Shown here piece after piece: positions 43,906 through 56,315 of a stretch of 64,000 nucleotides of DNA. This DNA comes from Maratus speciosus (Eukaryota > Arthropoda > Arachnida > Araneae > Salticidae): contig OZ010788.1 in NCBI GenBank assembly GCA_963932465.1, forward strand, positions 201,006,559-201,070,558. Direction: 5' to 3'. Below the pieces are notes generated by a model. That model was not told the origin of the DNA, made no database searches, and was given only the letters and a program-made list of their open reading frames with translations. How positions within the stretch are numbered: position 1 is the stretch's first letter; each line of letters opens with the position of its first letter. The position numbers and the translations under genes were made by a program.

Positions 43906-45920
43906 ATCCTGTATTATATGAACTTTTAAAAAATATATACTAAAGCAGTTTAATCTATAACTTCCTATCAGGCATGAAAAACACTTCATTTGAATGCTTA
44001 AATATCATATTTTACTTTTTAGTGCCAATAATTACGTGTATCATAAACGTAGAAAATGAATTTACAATAGAAGAAAATTTAATAACCGATTCAGAATGTC
44101 TATAATTAAATGTTTGATTAAAATCACAAGCACAAAAATTCTTACATACAATTTAAAAAAATAAATATACCAATTTGAAAAACACTAAAATTAATAATTA
44201 GTATTTATAATTGTACTATTAAACAACAGCAAAATACAATAAATAAATTAAATGCACTATTAGATTTAACAATATCTCAAAAATATTTCCGTATGGTATA
44301 AGGAATTACTATTATTTCATAATTTTGGCAAATGTTAAATCTGAAAACATTGGTTTGAAGATTTAGGATTTAAAAAGATAATTTAAAATATTATTAGCAC
44401 TAAAAGAAAATTCTTTCAAATGTTTCACTACTGTAATATGTAAAAATATATTTTCCCAGTATAATGTTAATTTCTAATCTGAAACAGTTTCGTAATCTCA
44501 TGATAATCGAACATCATATTTAACCCCAAAATAATAATAACTATAAGTGTTAGTAATCAAAAAATAGTAAGAAGCCGATAAAATAATTCCAAATCATTGT
44601 CGTTCCATACATTTTCAATCTCAAGTAAGAGTAAATTAATGTTTATATTAATTCCAGTATGAACTTAAGCCTGAATCAGTCTCTGCGCAGATTTTTTTTT
44701 TTTTTTCAAGCGATGGCAGATTAAGATATTTTTCTTTACAGTTATCGAATTGAAAAATATCGCTTCTGACATAAAGATCAGTCTCTTACAAATATAACAT
44801 AAAACTATTTAACTCATAAATACAAATCAGGAACAAAATATTTAAATTAAATAACACTTACATATACGTTCCATTAATATCCGTGTATCCTAAAATGGTC
44901 ATTTCCTTATCTTAAAGTGTTGTAGACTTGGTGATGTTCTAAAAACAGTGAACAATTTCCCGCGTCTTCTCATATTTATTTTTCTGTGGGCAGACGATTT
45001 TCAAGCAGGTGTTCTGTTACAGATTATTTGTTTTTGTATACAAGAAATATTGAACTTGAATGTGCAGTAATTTTCTGAAAGTATCGTTAATTAAAATTTT
45101 GTATTTGAAGACATGTCCTATATATTTAACCTTTTCTTTTTATCCGTACCAAATAATTCAAGTTAAATGTATTGTAAAGTTTCTTTTTTCTAAATAATCA
45201 TAATAATAATATTCTTAATTAGAGTTTATTAGATAAAACATTGTTTAAATTTTTAAAAGGTGTAAAAATAAATTTAATGGTATTAACGACCCCCCCCCCT
45301 TTTTTCTTCTTCTTTTTTTTTAAAGTAAAGTTTGTTTTGCACAAATTTTGTATATTTCTTTTATTTTCGGAAAATGCTAATTTTATTTAAAAAGTCTGAA
45401 AGAAGTAGAATTTATGACTTGAATACAAATTATAAAAATATTCTAAAGCAAGAAATGCATAGATGACTAAACTCTGAAGACTCTTTCTACGTGCTCATTA
45501 AAAGGTGCAGATTTAACTGTAATAGAAAATTTTTAGTTTGAAACCACAGAAGTGTTTCGAATAATCCTGGTCGGTAAAAAAAGAAAGAAAGAAAGAAATT
45601 TCCTCCCAGCAAACTAAATATGTAAAGTGTATAAATTTAATAATCCTAATTCTAAATATATTATCCAAATGCTAGATAAAATTGAAAACATGAAAAAGTA
45701 TACATTCACTGTCTTAGATATCAAATGGATAAAATATAGCCTGAAAATTTAGTTTATTAATGCTTGTATCGTGCACTTTATTTATTATGCCCCCCCCCCC
45801 CCTCTCCCCTTTAGTGACAGAATTTACCATTTGCTATCCACTAATATATTTTCATTCCTTATGCCGCTATAACTCGTGACTGCTTAAAATATTTCTCTTC
45901 ATTTTCAAAGATTTTTGAAG
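43906..45920. other. AT-rich stretch, nothing identified
   Basis: C tracts at 45291-45299 and 45790-45801 and a (GAAA) run at 45580-45597 are the only notable features. If the GTGAC blocks delimit one element, this would be its interior, but no coding region is visible. Confidence 0.45.
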
Positions 45921-45929
45921 TTCATATTT

Positions 45930-46222
45930 TTGTCACACTGTGACTTACAATATAGTGGTTTTTTTTGTCACATATGTGACGTGACGTACGTTACATAGCA
46001 GTGACATAACAGTGACGTCACATTTTTTCTTAATTGCCAGAAAAATATAATTTTACAGTAAATAACATGTTTTAAAGAATTTTCGTAATTTTTTAAAGCT
46101 TTCTAAGAAGTTCACATCTCAGTCACAATGTGACATCACTGAGTGGTGGCATTTTGGTCACAGATGTGACGTGACCACAGTGACTTACAGTGACGTCACA
46201 ATGACGTCACTGTGACCATGCA
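45930..46222 (-). repeat. GTGAC-rich subterminal array, right
   Basis: Two related halves about 185 bp apart (45930-46020, 46115-46222) carry GTCACACTGTGACTTACA, GTCACATATGTGACGTGACG, CAGTGACGTCACA and GACGTCACTGTGACCATGC. The last word, inverted (GCATGGTCACAGTGACGTC), resembles GGCATGGTGACGTCACGG at 40488, so the two blocks may be the inverted ends of one ~5.7-kb element. No target duplication is clear. Confidence 0.6.
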
Positions 46223-46469
46223 TGCTATGAGGGAAATTTATTTACAAAATTCTAACTGCTTTAGAGGTATAATAAAAATTAAACAGGTTCTGTAATTTTT
46301 GACGCATAATTCGCGATTAAAAAAATATGTTTAGACACAAAAATTTACTTTAATAGTTGAAATCAAATAAATACCTTGATCTAGTAAGTTATATTTTTCT
46401 AACACCTGAGGTGCTACTCGCCGATTTTGATCAGAGTGATATCGTTAGAAATGTCTTGCCGTGAAAAGC

Positions 46470-48020
46470 AAAAAATCTAGTGGAATCAATCACCCGTCCA
46501 AAATGAACACCACAGGAGCTGCAAAGCAAATTTAGGCCACGAGCGGAAACAGTCTACAACAGCTGCATTATCCAAACGAGGAGTTCTAATCCAAATGTCT
46601 TACTAACCAGCTCCACTTCAAGTAAAACATCAAAGCAGTTGACTGAATTGTGTTTCGAAACATTAACAAAATCAATATGTAAAGAGAAGATCTTCTTCTT
46701 CATCTTGGATGACTGGGCAGACTATTCAGATGCTGAACTTCACAGAAAATTGGGGAAACGTCGAAGTCGTGATTATACCTGGAGGTACAACGAAGTACCT
46801 CAGGCCCCTTGATGTTGAAACGTTTAATGACTACAAACTTTTAGTCAAACGTATAACCGAATATTCCAAAACTCACCGGCTTATACGTATGTGGTAGAGT
46901 AGATTTGAATACAAGGGAAGCTATCGTAAAATTACATCATTTGTTTCACAACCAAATCTCTGCCCTTGCATATGAAGAAATGCGCCGATATGCTTTCCAA
47001 AAGGCATTACTGCGAATTTAAATACCAAACTTCACATATGTGAGACAAGTATGTTTTACACTAACAGCCAAAACTTGTAACAGATGTAGGGGAAACCGGG
47101 GGGACGGCGCCACTCGGAGTTATGCCCCAACTCCGTCTAGTTTAAAAACTAACGGCAGTTTGAGATAGTGAATGCGCCTGCACTATAGCGGCCAACAATA
47201 GAAATAGTGCCTGGAGTGAGGGTGATTTTGTTGTACGTCGTTCGTTTGTTCTAGTGAAAAATTTAGTTTTCATCTAGTTGCTTCTTATTTTGGAGCTTCA
47301 AATGAGTAGATGTAAACAACTTTTATTGTAACATTAGGTACTTAAGATAATATTACCCGTAATCTACATGCATTCCCGACATTTTGATGCAATTTGTTGA
47401 AAAAGTTCGGTTCTTCTTTCGGCTTTGCTGGAGGATTTCCGCTATATTGTCCTCTCGGGGTTAATGTCACCACTATGGCAAAGGGTGACTTTTCCAATTT
47501 CAGTTAAATTGTAAGCGTAGCACATTAACAAATCTAGCTTAAGGAACATTGTAATTATTCATTATTTTGCTAAATTATTGCTTTCTAAATATTTTCGGTA
47601 GGTTATGTGCTTCCTAGTATCCATTTTATGCATTTACTAGGTCATTAAAGAGTGGCGTCATTACCCCGATACAGTGGCGGAATTAACCCCAGTATGCTAG
47701 GTAATTCCGCCACTGTACAGAGGTTGAAAGAAATTTTTTTATGCGTGCTTACTTTACAGTTATGATTACGGTTAAATTTATACAGATACTAAAGATCATG
47801 ATTCAGCTTTAGAATTTTTACTATTAAAAAATAAACGCTTTTTGAGGTGAAATTCCTTTAAGGTGTCGCCATTCCCCCGATCTCCCCTAACACCCAACCA
47901 CTTATCAAATATGCCTGGTATGATGAGCCCTATATTTTAAGTACTTTTGCAGTGACATCTTCTTTCACCAATAACCAAGTGATCAGCCAATTGTCATAAA
48001 TGGGCCTACTGTCATATGGC
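46470..48020 (+). pseudogene. pogo/Tigger-type DDE transposase, split by MITE
   Basis: The relic starts in mid-catalytic domain. CFETLTKSICKEKIFFFILDDW lies at ~46650-46715. VEVVIIPGGTTKYLRPLDVE, the classic PGxTxxLQPLDV motif with its Asp, is at ~46760-46825. YKLLVKRITEYSKTH follows. After a frameshift near 46890 it continues with DLNTREAIVKLHHLFHNQIS and YAFQKALLRI (to ~47025). A Cys-containing tail (TYVRQVCFTLTAKTCNRC) is cut by the MITE at 47089-47887 and resumes in the same frame with NTQPLIKYAWYDEPYI. The CENP-B-type DNA-binding N terminus is not visible. Several shifts and stops make it dead. It reads in the same direction as the enclosing element. Confidence 0.85.
47089..47887. mobile_element. 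TA-flanked MITE, GGGGAAACCGGGG ends, 799 bp
   Basis: GGGGAAACCGGGGGGACGGC at 47089 pairs with the inverse of GGGGAGATCGGGGGAATGGC at 47887. TA is on both sides (47087-47088, 47888-47889). The element sits in the C-terminal coding part of the pogo relic. Further CGCCACTGTA/ATTCCGCCACTGT words inside form secondary hairpins (47650-47715). Confidence 0.9.
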
Positions 48021-48689
48021 CTACTGTCACACCGTCTGTACTAATCGCAACATTTGTGACATAGCGGCTTTTTCTGTGTTAATAAGTCCACATTCATAAC
48101 ATTCCATGTCAAACAGTACATTTCTTTCATTGCATTATACAGCAACACATTGTCTATATTAACAAAATTACAAACACATGCCGGTTGCTCACAGTCACAT
48201 TGGAAAAAATGCTTATTTATTTATTTATCCGTTGATGGAATGTTTGTGCAAATTGCATTACAGCTTCTGCGGTGTTCATTTCGAACTGGTAGTTCGATTG
48301 GATTTTTTTGTTTCTCACGGCAACATCTTTCCAACGGTACCATTCTTATCAAAATCGGCTACTTTCACCTTAGGTAATTGCCTTGTAAGTGTTAATATCT
48401 TTAGTTGATCTGCGGATTATATCCGTGAAAAATCCTTTTAGTACTTATTCTCGTTTCGTTTATTTAAATTTTCAATAAAAAAAAATCTTTTGCCTATTTA
48501 AACAGTGAATGTTTATTTAATTTTTATTTATTTATTTAAAAGTGTTATTAATGTTTAAAAGCATGTATCTCTCTTGTAACTAAGCTGAAATTTTTTAAGC
48601 ACCTCTATAAGTTGCGGACACCTTCCGGAACTGGCTATCTTTTCTCGACGGTTAGGTGTCCAACTTTGTGGGGTTTCACTGTAATACAG

Positions 48690-50020
48690 ATGATATCCGA
48701 AAAAAAAAAATAAAAATAAAAGTCTCAGAACATGCCTGGTTCTTCTAAATTGCTGACGCCCTATAAAACCATGCTTTTAGACATACGACAGTGTTATTAA
48801 AGTCACTTTGATTAATTCTCGTCACATTTAAAAGTTTCCTCTTATAAATTCTGTCAATAACTTCGTCTATAAACTGACGCACAGAACTGATCTAAAGTTT
48901 TGTCAGTTTCGACGGTGCTAAGCCTTCAGGCTTTTCCACTATCAGTCGAAATAGACATTATCGAATGTGTCAATCTTTCAAGAAGTTTGATTTACGGAGA
49001 TAGTATCGCCATGACTTTTCTTACCGTGCATCTTAAAATTAGAGTTTTTATACTGTTGTGATGTGTGCCTCTTAGATTGAAAGTCAAAATCAGACATAAA
49101 TGATTTGAATATCAAATTAAAACATTCATCATCGAAATTTCATGATAAATTACTACACGTTGTACAACAGAATTTCTATTAAACAAACGTGATGGATAAA
49201 CCAAACGACATGTAAACAAATTTGTCTTCTCACTAGTATTTCCAGGTATCCCACGTAAATCGGGGCTACAAATGCTCTGAATACCAATATTTTAAAATAA
49301 TTTTCTTCGCCTTATTTAACGGCAGAATTATCTGCGATTAAAGATGGCGAAACAAACTGTAAGAAATTAGTGGTGCCAAGAGCATTTGGAACATTGCTTT
49401 ACTCGGAGCACCACAGCTCGCTCTCTTTCAAATCCGCGGAGTCTGAAAGTAGGGATTTTGCCGATTTTAGATATTTTTTATTTTCGATAGTCTGTTTAGA
49501 AAACATATAGAGAAATGAACCTATGAAATATAGAGAAGTTTACCATTTTACTTAATAAAAGAGAAATACCTTAGTAAAAATAATGCCATGTGCTATGAAC
49601 TATGCATGGATATATTATGTTTAATACCACTTACTTCATGTTCCTAAGCTATGCTTACAGTTAATGTAACTTAAAATCATAATTAAAAACACTGGTGCAG
49701 CAAGGGGGCGGCTAACCCCTCCTTCCCAGAGCTTAAAAAATACAGTAATTGTCGGTTATACGTACGACTAGTTAGTCATATTAACCTCATTTATGAGTCA
49801 AAACTTAAGTCAGTATTAACGTTTTTAGCTTGATCGGAATCCGCCGCTTTGTTGGGTGAAATTCCAGTCAACAAACGTGATGCACTTAAACGGCGATTGT
49901 TATACTTAAAAATGTAAAAAACAAATAATATATGCCTAGGTTACGTAAAAACTGGTCATTTGTTTCGAAAAAGGGCAACAGTTGCATTATCACGCTCCTG
50001 TCACACTGTACAGTGGGGTG
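48690..50020. other. Unassigned stretch
   Basis: No gene recognised. 49330-49460 is less AT-rich (GATGGCGAAACAAACTG, GCACCACAGCTCGCTCTC) but has no open frame of note. Confidence 0.45.
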
Positions 50021-50147
50021 TATTAGGTAGCTTTCTTTACAAAAAGCTACCTATTGCAGCCGTTCGGAGGAAAGCGATTTCAAAAAATTTTGGTATATTT
50101 TCATCGATCATGACCCCCAGACCCCGAAACCACCCTCCGTTCAAAAT

Positions 50148-50148
<1 letters not shown>

Positions 50149-50178
<30 letters not shown>
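50149..50178. repeat. (TA)n microsatellite
   Basis: An uninterrupted run of TA units directly before the ~327-bp array. Confidence 0.95.
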
Positions 50179-50181
<3 letters not shown>

Positions 50182-50199
50182 GACCAATGTCACACTGTA

Positions 50200-51980
50200 A
50201 CTCTCGTATTTATGAACCGATTTGGATGTAATTCGGTGTGTACATAGTACATACCAATGTCTCGACCGAGTTCGTTGGCCAGCTTCATCCGCTATTTTGT
50301 TTCAAAATGGCGGCCATTTAAAAAATTTTGAAAAATTTAAAATTTGAAATGTGGTACCAAAAAATTGAAAATGGAAAAATATTTTTTTCTTATGTATTTG
50401 ACCTTTATACAAAGATTCCGTAGCAGTTTTTGTTTTGTCTATATCTTAAAAAATGGCTGAGTTATAGCATTTTGAATTTCTACCGCAGCTGACATTTTGA
50501 AATGTCCTGAATTTTGTCACGCGATAAAAGGCGTATTTATGAACCGATTTGGATGTAACTTCGTTTATACATAGTACAGACCAATGTCTCGACCGAGTTC
50601 GTTGGCCAGCTTCATCCGCCATCATGTTTAAAAATGGCGGCTATTTAAAATTTTAAGAAAATTTTTAATTTGAAATGTGGTACCAAAAAATTGAAAATTG
50701 AAGAAATATTTTTTTATGTGTTTGACCTTGATAAAAAGATTCGGGAGCAGTTTTTGTTTTGTCTATATCTTAAAAAATGGCTGAGTTATAGCATTTTGAA
50801 TTTCTAGCGTGGCTGACATTTTGAAAAGTCCCGATTTTTGCCACGTGATAACAGACGTATTTATGAACCGATTTGGATGTACCTTTGTGTGTACATAGTA
50901 CATACAAATAACTCAACCGAATTCGTTGGCCAGCTTCATCCGCCATCTTGTTTCAAAATGGCTGCCATTTAAAAAAATTTAAAAAAATTTAAATTTAAAA
51001 TGAGATACTAAAAAATTGGAAAATGAAAAAGAATTTTTTTCGTATGTGTTTGACCTTAATACAAAGATTCCGGAACAGGTTTTGTTTCGTCTATATCTAA
51101 AAAAATAGCTGAGTTATAACATTTTGAATTTCTATTGTGGCTGACATTTTAAAACGACCTGATTTTTGTCACGCGATAACAGGCGTATTTATGAACCGAT
51201 TTGAATGTAACTTGGTCTGTACATAGTACATACCAATGTCTCGACCGAGTTTGTTGGCCAGCTTCATTCGCCATCTTGTTTCAAAAGGGTTGCGATTTTT
51301 TTTTTAATGTAATTTAAAATTTAAAATGAGGTATTAAAAAATTGGAAAATGAAAAAGATTTTTTTTTATGTGTTTGGCCTCGATACAAAGATTCTGGAGC
51401 CGTTTTTTGTTTCTGAAAATTTGTTCTTTAGTTTATATCTTAAAAAATGGTTGAATTATAGCACTTTGAATTTCTATCATGGCTAAAACTTTGAAATGAT
51501 CTTGTATTTGTCACGCGATACCACACATATTCGCCTATTTCGATGGAAGAAGGCATGTGGATAGTATACATCAATATCTCGACCAAGTTCGCTGGCCAGC
51601 TTCATCAGCCATCTTGTTTCAAAATGGCGGCCATTAAATAAAAATATATATATTTAAAGTGAGATGCAAAAAAATTAGAAATTGAAAAAGGTTTCTTTCT
51701 TAAGTATTTGACCTTGATATAAGGATTCAGGAGCATTTTTTGTTTGTCTTTATCTTAAAAAATGGCTCAGATATAGCAGTTTCAATTTCTAACGTGGGTG
51801 ACATTTTGAAAAATCTGATTTTTTGCCTGCGACAGCACTCGTATATATCAACCGATTCCGATGTGAGTGAGCATGTGCACAGCAATTACTAAGGTCTCGA
51901 CCAAGTTCACTGGTTAGCATCATCCACCATGTTGTCTTAAAATGGCAGGCACTTTCAGAAATCGCCGAATTTGGCAACCA
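50200..51980 (+). repeat. ~327-bp tandem array, 5-6 units
   Basis: CGTATTTATGAACCGATTT occurs at 50205, 50532, 50856 and 51184, then in decayed form near 51520 and 51840. Each unit also has GTACATAGTACAT, TGTCTCGACCGAGTTCGTTG, GCCAGCTTCATCCGCCAT, ATTTGAAATGTGGTACCAAA and AAAAATGGCTGAGTTATAGC. Units decay towards the right. The 62-codon minus frame at 51789 is not a gene. Confidence 0.93.
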
Positions 51981-52199
51981 AATATAAGTTACTTTAAATA
52001 AAAGCAGCTTGGATACAGCTGACTAATTTTGCGAAATTCTCATTCATAATGATTTAGTATTGATAAAAATTAGTATTGAATCTCCTACATTCGGTTTCCA
52101 CTTAATTGAGCTTCGTGTGTTTGAATAATATAAGTTGGCTTTTTTAAAAAGAAGGAATATGAAAGCTACCTCTTCCTCCCGGCACTGGCCGGAAGGACT

Positions 52200-52445
52200 T
52201 TTTTAATTGGTTATTATTTCTTTACTCTTTGTTCAAAAGGAGACTCCAAGAAAAACACAAAACATACTTTGTGTAAACCTCTCTCAGTCTCAAAGTTTCT
52301 GTCAAAGTTTTGTTCTTTGCTACCAGTAAGACAAAGTTATGGACGTAGTCAGGGGTGGGGGGGGGGGGGGGGTAAAATATTTTAACGAAGTAAAAAATTA
52401 CAGAGAAGATACAAACATAAAAACTGTTTTTGATTGGGATTGAAC
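52200..52445. other. Spacer with poly-G tract
   Basis: A ~15-G run occurs at about 52357-52372. Nothing else identified. Confidence 0.6.
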
Positions 52446-52446
52446 T

Positions 52447-52590
52447 AGGGATAAGATTTCAGCTTTTTGCACACCAGTATTTTGTTAGAGAAAATGTTAT
52501 ATTATTTAATCGGAGCATTTTTGTGATTTAAAAGGACAACATTTTTTCTAAGAATATACTGGTGTGCAAAAAAGCGGAAATCTCATCCCT
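52447..52590. mobile_element. Foldback MITE with 10-bp target duplication
   Basis: The arms are AGGGATAAGATTTCAGCTTT..TTGCACACCAGTAT and the inverse at 52535-52590, over 50 bp each. GGATTGAACT lies directly before and after the element (about 52437-52446 and 52591-52600). A 9-10-bp duplication with long inverted arms points to a Mutator-like MITE; the class is inferred. Confidence 0.85.
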
Positions 52591-52600
52591 GGATTGAACT

Positions 52601-52816
52601 GATGATTGCATCATTGCAATTTCATCGACTAGTAACTGTGTTTGTATGGTTTTCATTGAATTTCATTACAAGTATAATTTATTTTATCTTGACCTTTTTA
52701 ATTAACTAGCATTGTTTATCATAACCACTAAATGTACTCAGTTATTTGTTGCGTTTCAGTTTTTTAAGCAAGTAATGTTAAACAATGACTATTAAAAATT
52801 CCAATTTATAGCCAGG

Positions 52817-52848
<32 letters not shown>

Positions 52849-54625
52849 TTGTAGGGAGGGAGTCTTTATAGATTTTTAGCTTTATGCCTTTCCCCTCCAT
52901 TTTTACGAAAAGAATTGTTTCTTTTCTTTTCACTTCTGAAGGTAGACTGCTAGTAAATCTGCAGATCAGGAGCCTCAACGTCAGCTCTACAAGTCATTGG
53001 CTTTTAATCTCACTTTCCATAATATTAACATCGTAAAATCTTCAATTTAATTTTTTAGATTGCATAAATATTTATAAGCATATAAAATTTTTGAAACGTT
53101 TTGGATATTTGAAGCGTGAAATTAAACATGGTGTTCTGCAATGTTATTCGGAAATATGGTGAACTGCTTATTCTGGTAATTTTTTAGACAAAAAAGTACA
53201 TTTCTGGGGGGGGGGGGGGGCTCTGCTTGCATGAACCCCCTGTAGCCTTATTAAACTTACATTGATAAATTTCTATTGTTTGTGTAAAGGATTATAGTAT
53301 ACCTCGGGGCTTTTTTTACACTGAGGTTTTATTAGCATAAGTAACAGCTTGAAAAACGATTTTATATTATCCTAATATCTGAATAGCTATATTTAATACC
53401 TTTTAAATAGTAATATTTAATAACTTTCTAAATTGCAATATTTAATAACCTAAACAACAATATTTAATAACCGAAACACTTACATCTTATGAATGAGTTG
53501 CATAAAATTTCATATACGAAAGAATCATATGGAAATGCAAATTTAATCTATTACATATAATTTATATTCAATTTAGAAATCTAATGTTTTTACAATTTTT
53601 GTTTCCGAAAAATTGTTTTGGTGACCTCCATTCTATAATACTTAGACGTAAGATCGTATCTTAATAGATCCCATAAAATTACATAAGAAAATCTTTTATT
53701 ATCATTAAACTAAAGTTATAACATGTTAAAAGAGAAAAAAAAGTACATTTAAAAGCATATAAATACCTTTTAATAAACTGTTCTACGTGTTTCTTAAGGA
53801 CAATTGGCGACTTTATCAAGATCAATATATATTCATAAAAACATATTTCCTCAAAAAATTTTAAAGATGGATTTGATTAAATAAAACCAAAATCATGAGA
53901 TCACAGGTATAATAAAAGCAGGTGCTGTAATAAAAAGGGTCATCAGTGAACTTGAATTATTTTATCCTGTTGTATTTTATTTTATAAAGCGTTTCTTTCC
54001 ATATTCTGATATCAGTTTATTAAAAGTTATTTATATGGCTTTAAACGTATTTTATTTTTTTCACTTTTAGCATGTTCTAAATTTAGTTTAAATACATCCT
54101 GATCTACTCGATAGCAATAGCATACTAAAATTAGTCAAAAATAGGCATATTTGGAGACTTTTAGGCATAGGGTAATCATTCATCATTCGTGCCCACTGCA
54201 ATTGACAAAATCAAAAGTGTGATTTGACGTTATAAAGTATTTTTTCTGGTAGCCTTTTAATAGTATCCATATCAATTTAAAACTGTAATGTTACTAACAT
54301 CGTTCATATTTGACGCAAAGCTATGTTGCAGATAAGATTACGAAAGATTAACTAATATTTTATTTCCCTCAACCAGACTTTCTGCTTCATCTTTCGCAGT
54401 CGGAATAATTTGAATAAATTTTTTTATAGGCTATGAAATTCAGTTGCTAGGAAAGTGATAAAAGAAAAAAGCAAGAAATGAAATATGTATCATGTCAAGT
54501 AAGTAAAAGGATAAAATGTTTGATAATTATAGGAATCCATGAATAAAGTTCCACCAAAAGTGATGCACCTAATTTAAAAAAATCGCATAAATGTATTGAC
54601 AAAATTTAAAAATAATAGTAATAAT
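52601..54625. other. AT-rich stretch, nothing identified
   Basis: A TTTA run at 52818-52846 and a G tract at 53206-53220. The TTTAATAACC words at 53395-53470 form a short, weak repeat (TAATA.TTTAATAACCT, 3-4 times). No gene. Confidence 0.5.
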
Positions 54626-54628
54626 TTA

Positions 54629-56278
54629 AGATACAGACCGGTGAGTTTGCTTCCTGTCCTAAGTAAAGTAACGGAGCATATTTTTTCTTACACGCCTTCA
54701 AAATTCTCTTCCGGACATTCCTGAACAATTTGGCTTTAAGCCCAAGCATTCAACTGCACACCAACTGCTTAGTTGTGGTCGAATACATTCATGATGGGTT
54801 TAACGATTCTGCGTATGTTGGTTCACTTACTATCACTGAGTATGTTGGTCAATGTTTAGATCCCTGGTCTCATTTACAAATTATTGAAGTTAAAAGCACC
54901 TACTGCGCATGTGCGCTTCACTCTTAAGTACCTTCGCGGTAGAACACTCTGTGTTCGCTATGCCAACATCATTTCTACACCTCGCCCGATTAATGCGGGA
55001 GTGCCACGGGGCTCTAAATTGGGCCCCTGGCTTTACAAGGCTTATATCTCCACTGTAAAAAAAAAAAATCTTAAAACAACAGAAAAAAAAATCTTCGAAT
55101 TCTGACAGTAAAAATTACGTAACAGACTTCTTATGTCATTCCATCCTCATATCGCTTATTTTCATGTCAAACAATAAAAAATTCTGTTTTCTTTGCCATC
55201 AGTTTTCACTGCGACAATATAAGCTGTTGGATGACAGGAGAAACGCTTTGAAAGGGAGCTCATCCCCTATGACGTCTAGAAGGTCATTTAGAATGACCAA
55301 TAAGTATTCGTTATCATACATTCCACGCTAACTGCTTCTCTTCTAACTTGAATTTGAATCTTTGTTGTGTCTTTCTTGTCTCTTGTGTACTGCGTTTAAA
55401 ATCGCAGGACGTTCAATAAAATACGTTCATCTAATTGAAAAAGAATAATATATAAAGAATTTTTAACAGAAAATTAAGAATCAATTTCACCATTGGAGCC
55501 GGCGACACACACCTTTCACATCAGAACAGCTAAAAATGGAGTAGTTTTCTTTAATAATTAGGATTTACTGATCGAATAATAGAAAACAAACATAGCAAAG
55601 TATGTTTTCATCTTTCTTTTAAATATGTAACAATGTTTTTCCGATACATAACAATATGTATGAAAAATATTTCCTATTTGCTAAAAGTCTTAATTAAGCA
55701 ATACTGTTTATTATTATTATTTTTTATATATAATGTATGATTTACTTAAATTATTAGTATTATTTTATACTTTATTATTTAAGTACATTAGTAACTTAGT
55801 TGATCTAATTCTGTTAATAACTAGAGATTTTTTTTTTATCAGTTGTTTATTTTAATTTAAATTAATAATCTTAAGCTTGTGATTAGTTTATAAATCTTGA
55901 ATTTTTACATAGCTGTAGAATGATTACTTATAATATATTTAACTTTTTTATGACTAAGAGTTTAATTTTATTTCATATGTATTAGTTCTAGAGATTTTGA
56001 TTGAGATTTTAAATTAATTTTGTCATCAATTGACATATGTGATTAGTTTTGGAGTGATACTTTTAATAATAAACACGGAGTAGCTGTGCATTAATTATTA
56101 TAGTTATAGATAACTGATACTTTCGTTTAACATTAACCAGAATAATATTTATTAGATCTGACGCTGTTCGTATATTTTATTGTTTCAATTTATCACATTT
56201 CCTACTATTTACTATGTTGTTTAAAATGGAGTGATTGATATTTTGTTTAATCGTTCCATATGTTGATTCTGAAGGAAT

Positions 56279-56315
<37 letters not shown>

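Larger units (their letters stand above)
39694..48681 (+). mobile_element. pogo/Tigger-like element, ends ~9 kb apart, heavily nested
   Basis: The left end CAGTGAAATCTC at 39694 pairs with GGGGTTTCACTG ending at 48681. TA lies outside both (39692-39693, 48682-48683). Internal TATAAGTTGGACACC-type words occur on both sides, several at 39722-39860 and again inverted at 48600-48665. A pogo-type transposase relic lies inside in plus orientation (46470-48020). If the GTGAC-bordered block (about 40480-46220), the TTAA MITE at 39879 and the TA MITE at 47089 are removed, about 2.2 kb remains, close to the normal size for this family. That reconstruction is inference; two separate decayed copies are the alternative. 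Confidence 0.65.
50025..52190 (-). mobile_element. Hairpin-ended element with ~327-bp array (Helentron-like), minus
   Basis: The left end is a hairpin AGGTAGCTTT-ctttaca-AAAAGCTACCT (50025-50052). The right end carries GAAAGCTACCT at 52161-52171. Read on the minus strand the element begins near AGGTAGCTTTCATATTCC and ends with the hairpin, the same plan as at 21063, 26051 and 62326. Beyond the right motif lies CTTCCTCCCGGCACTGGCCGG, which may be the true outer end. The interior has a (TA)n run and the array at 50200-51980. Confidence 0.78.
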
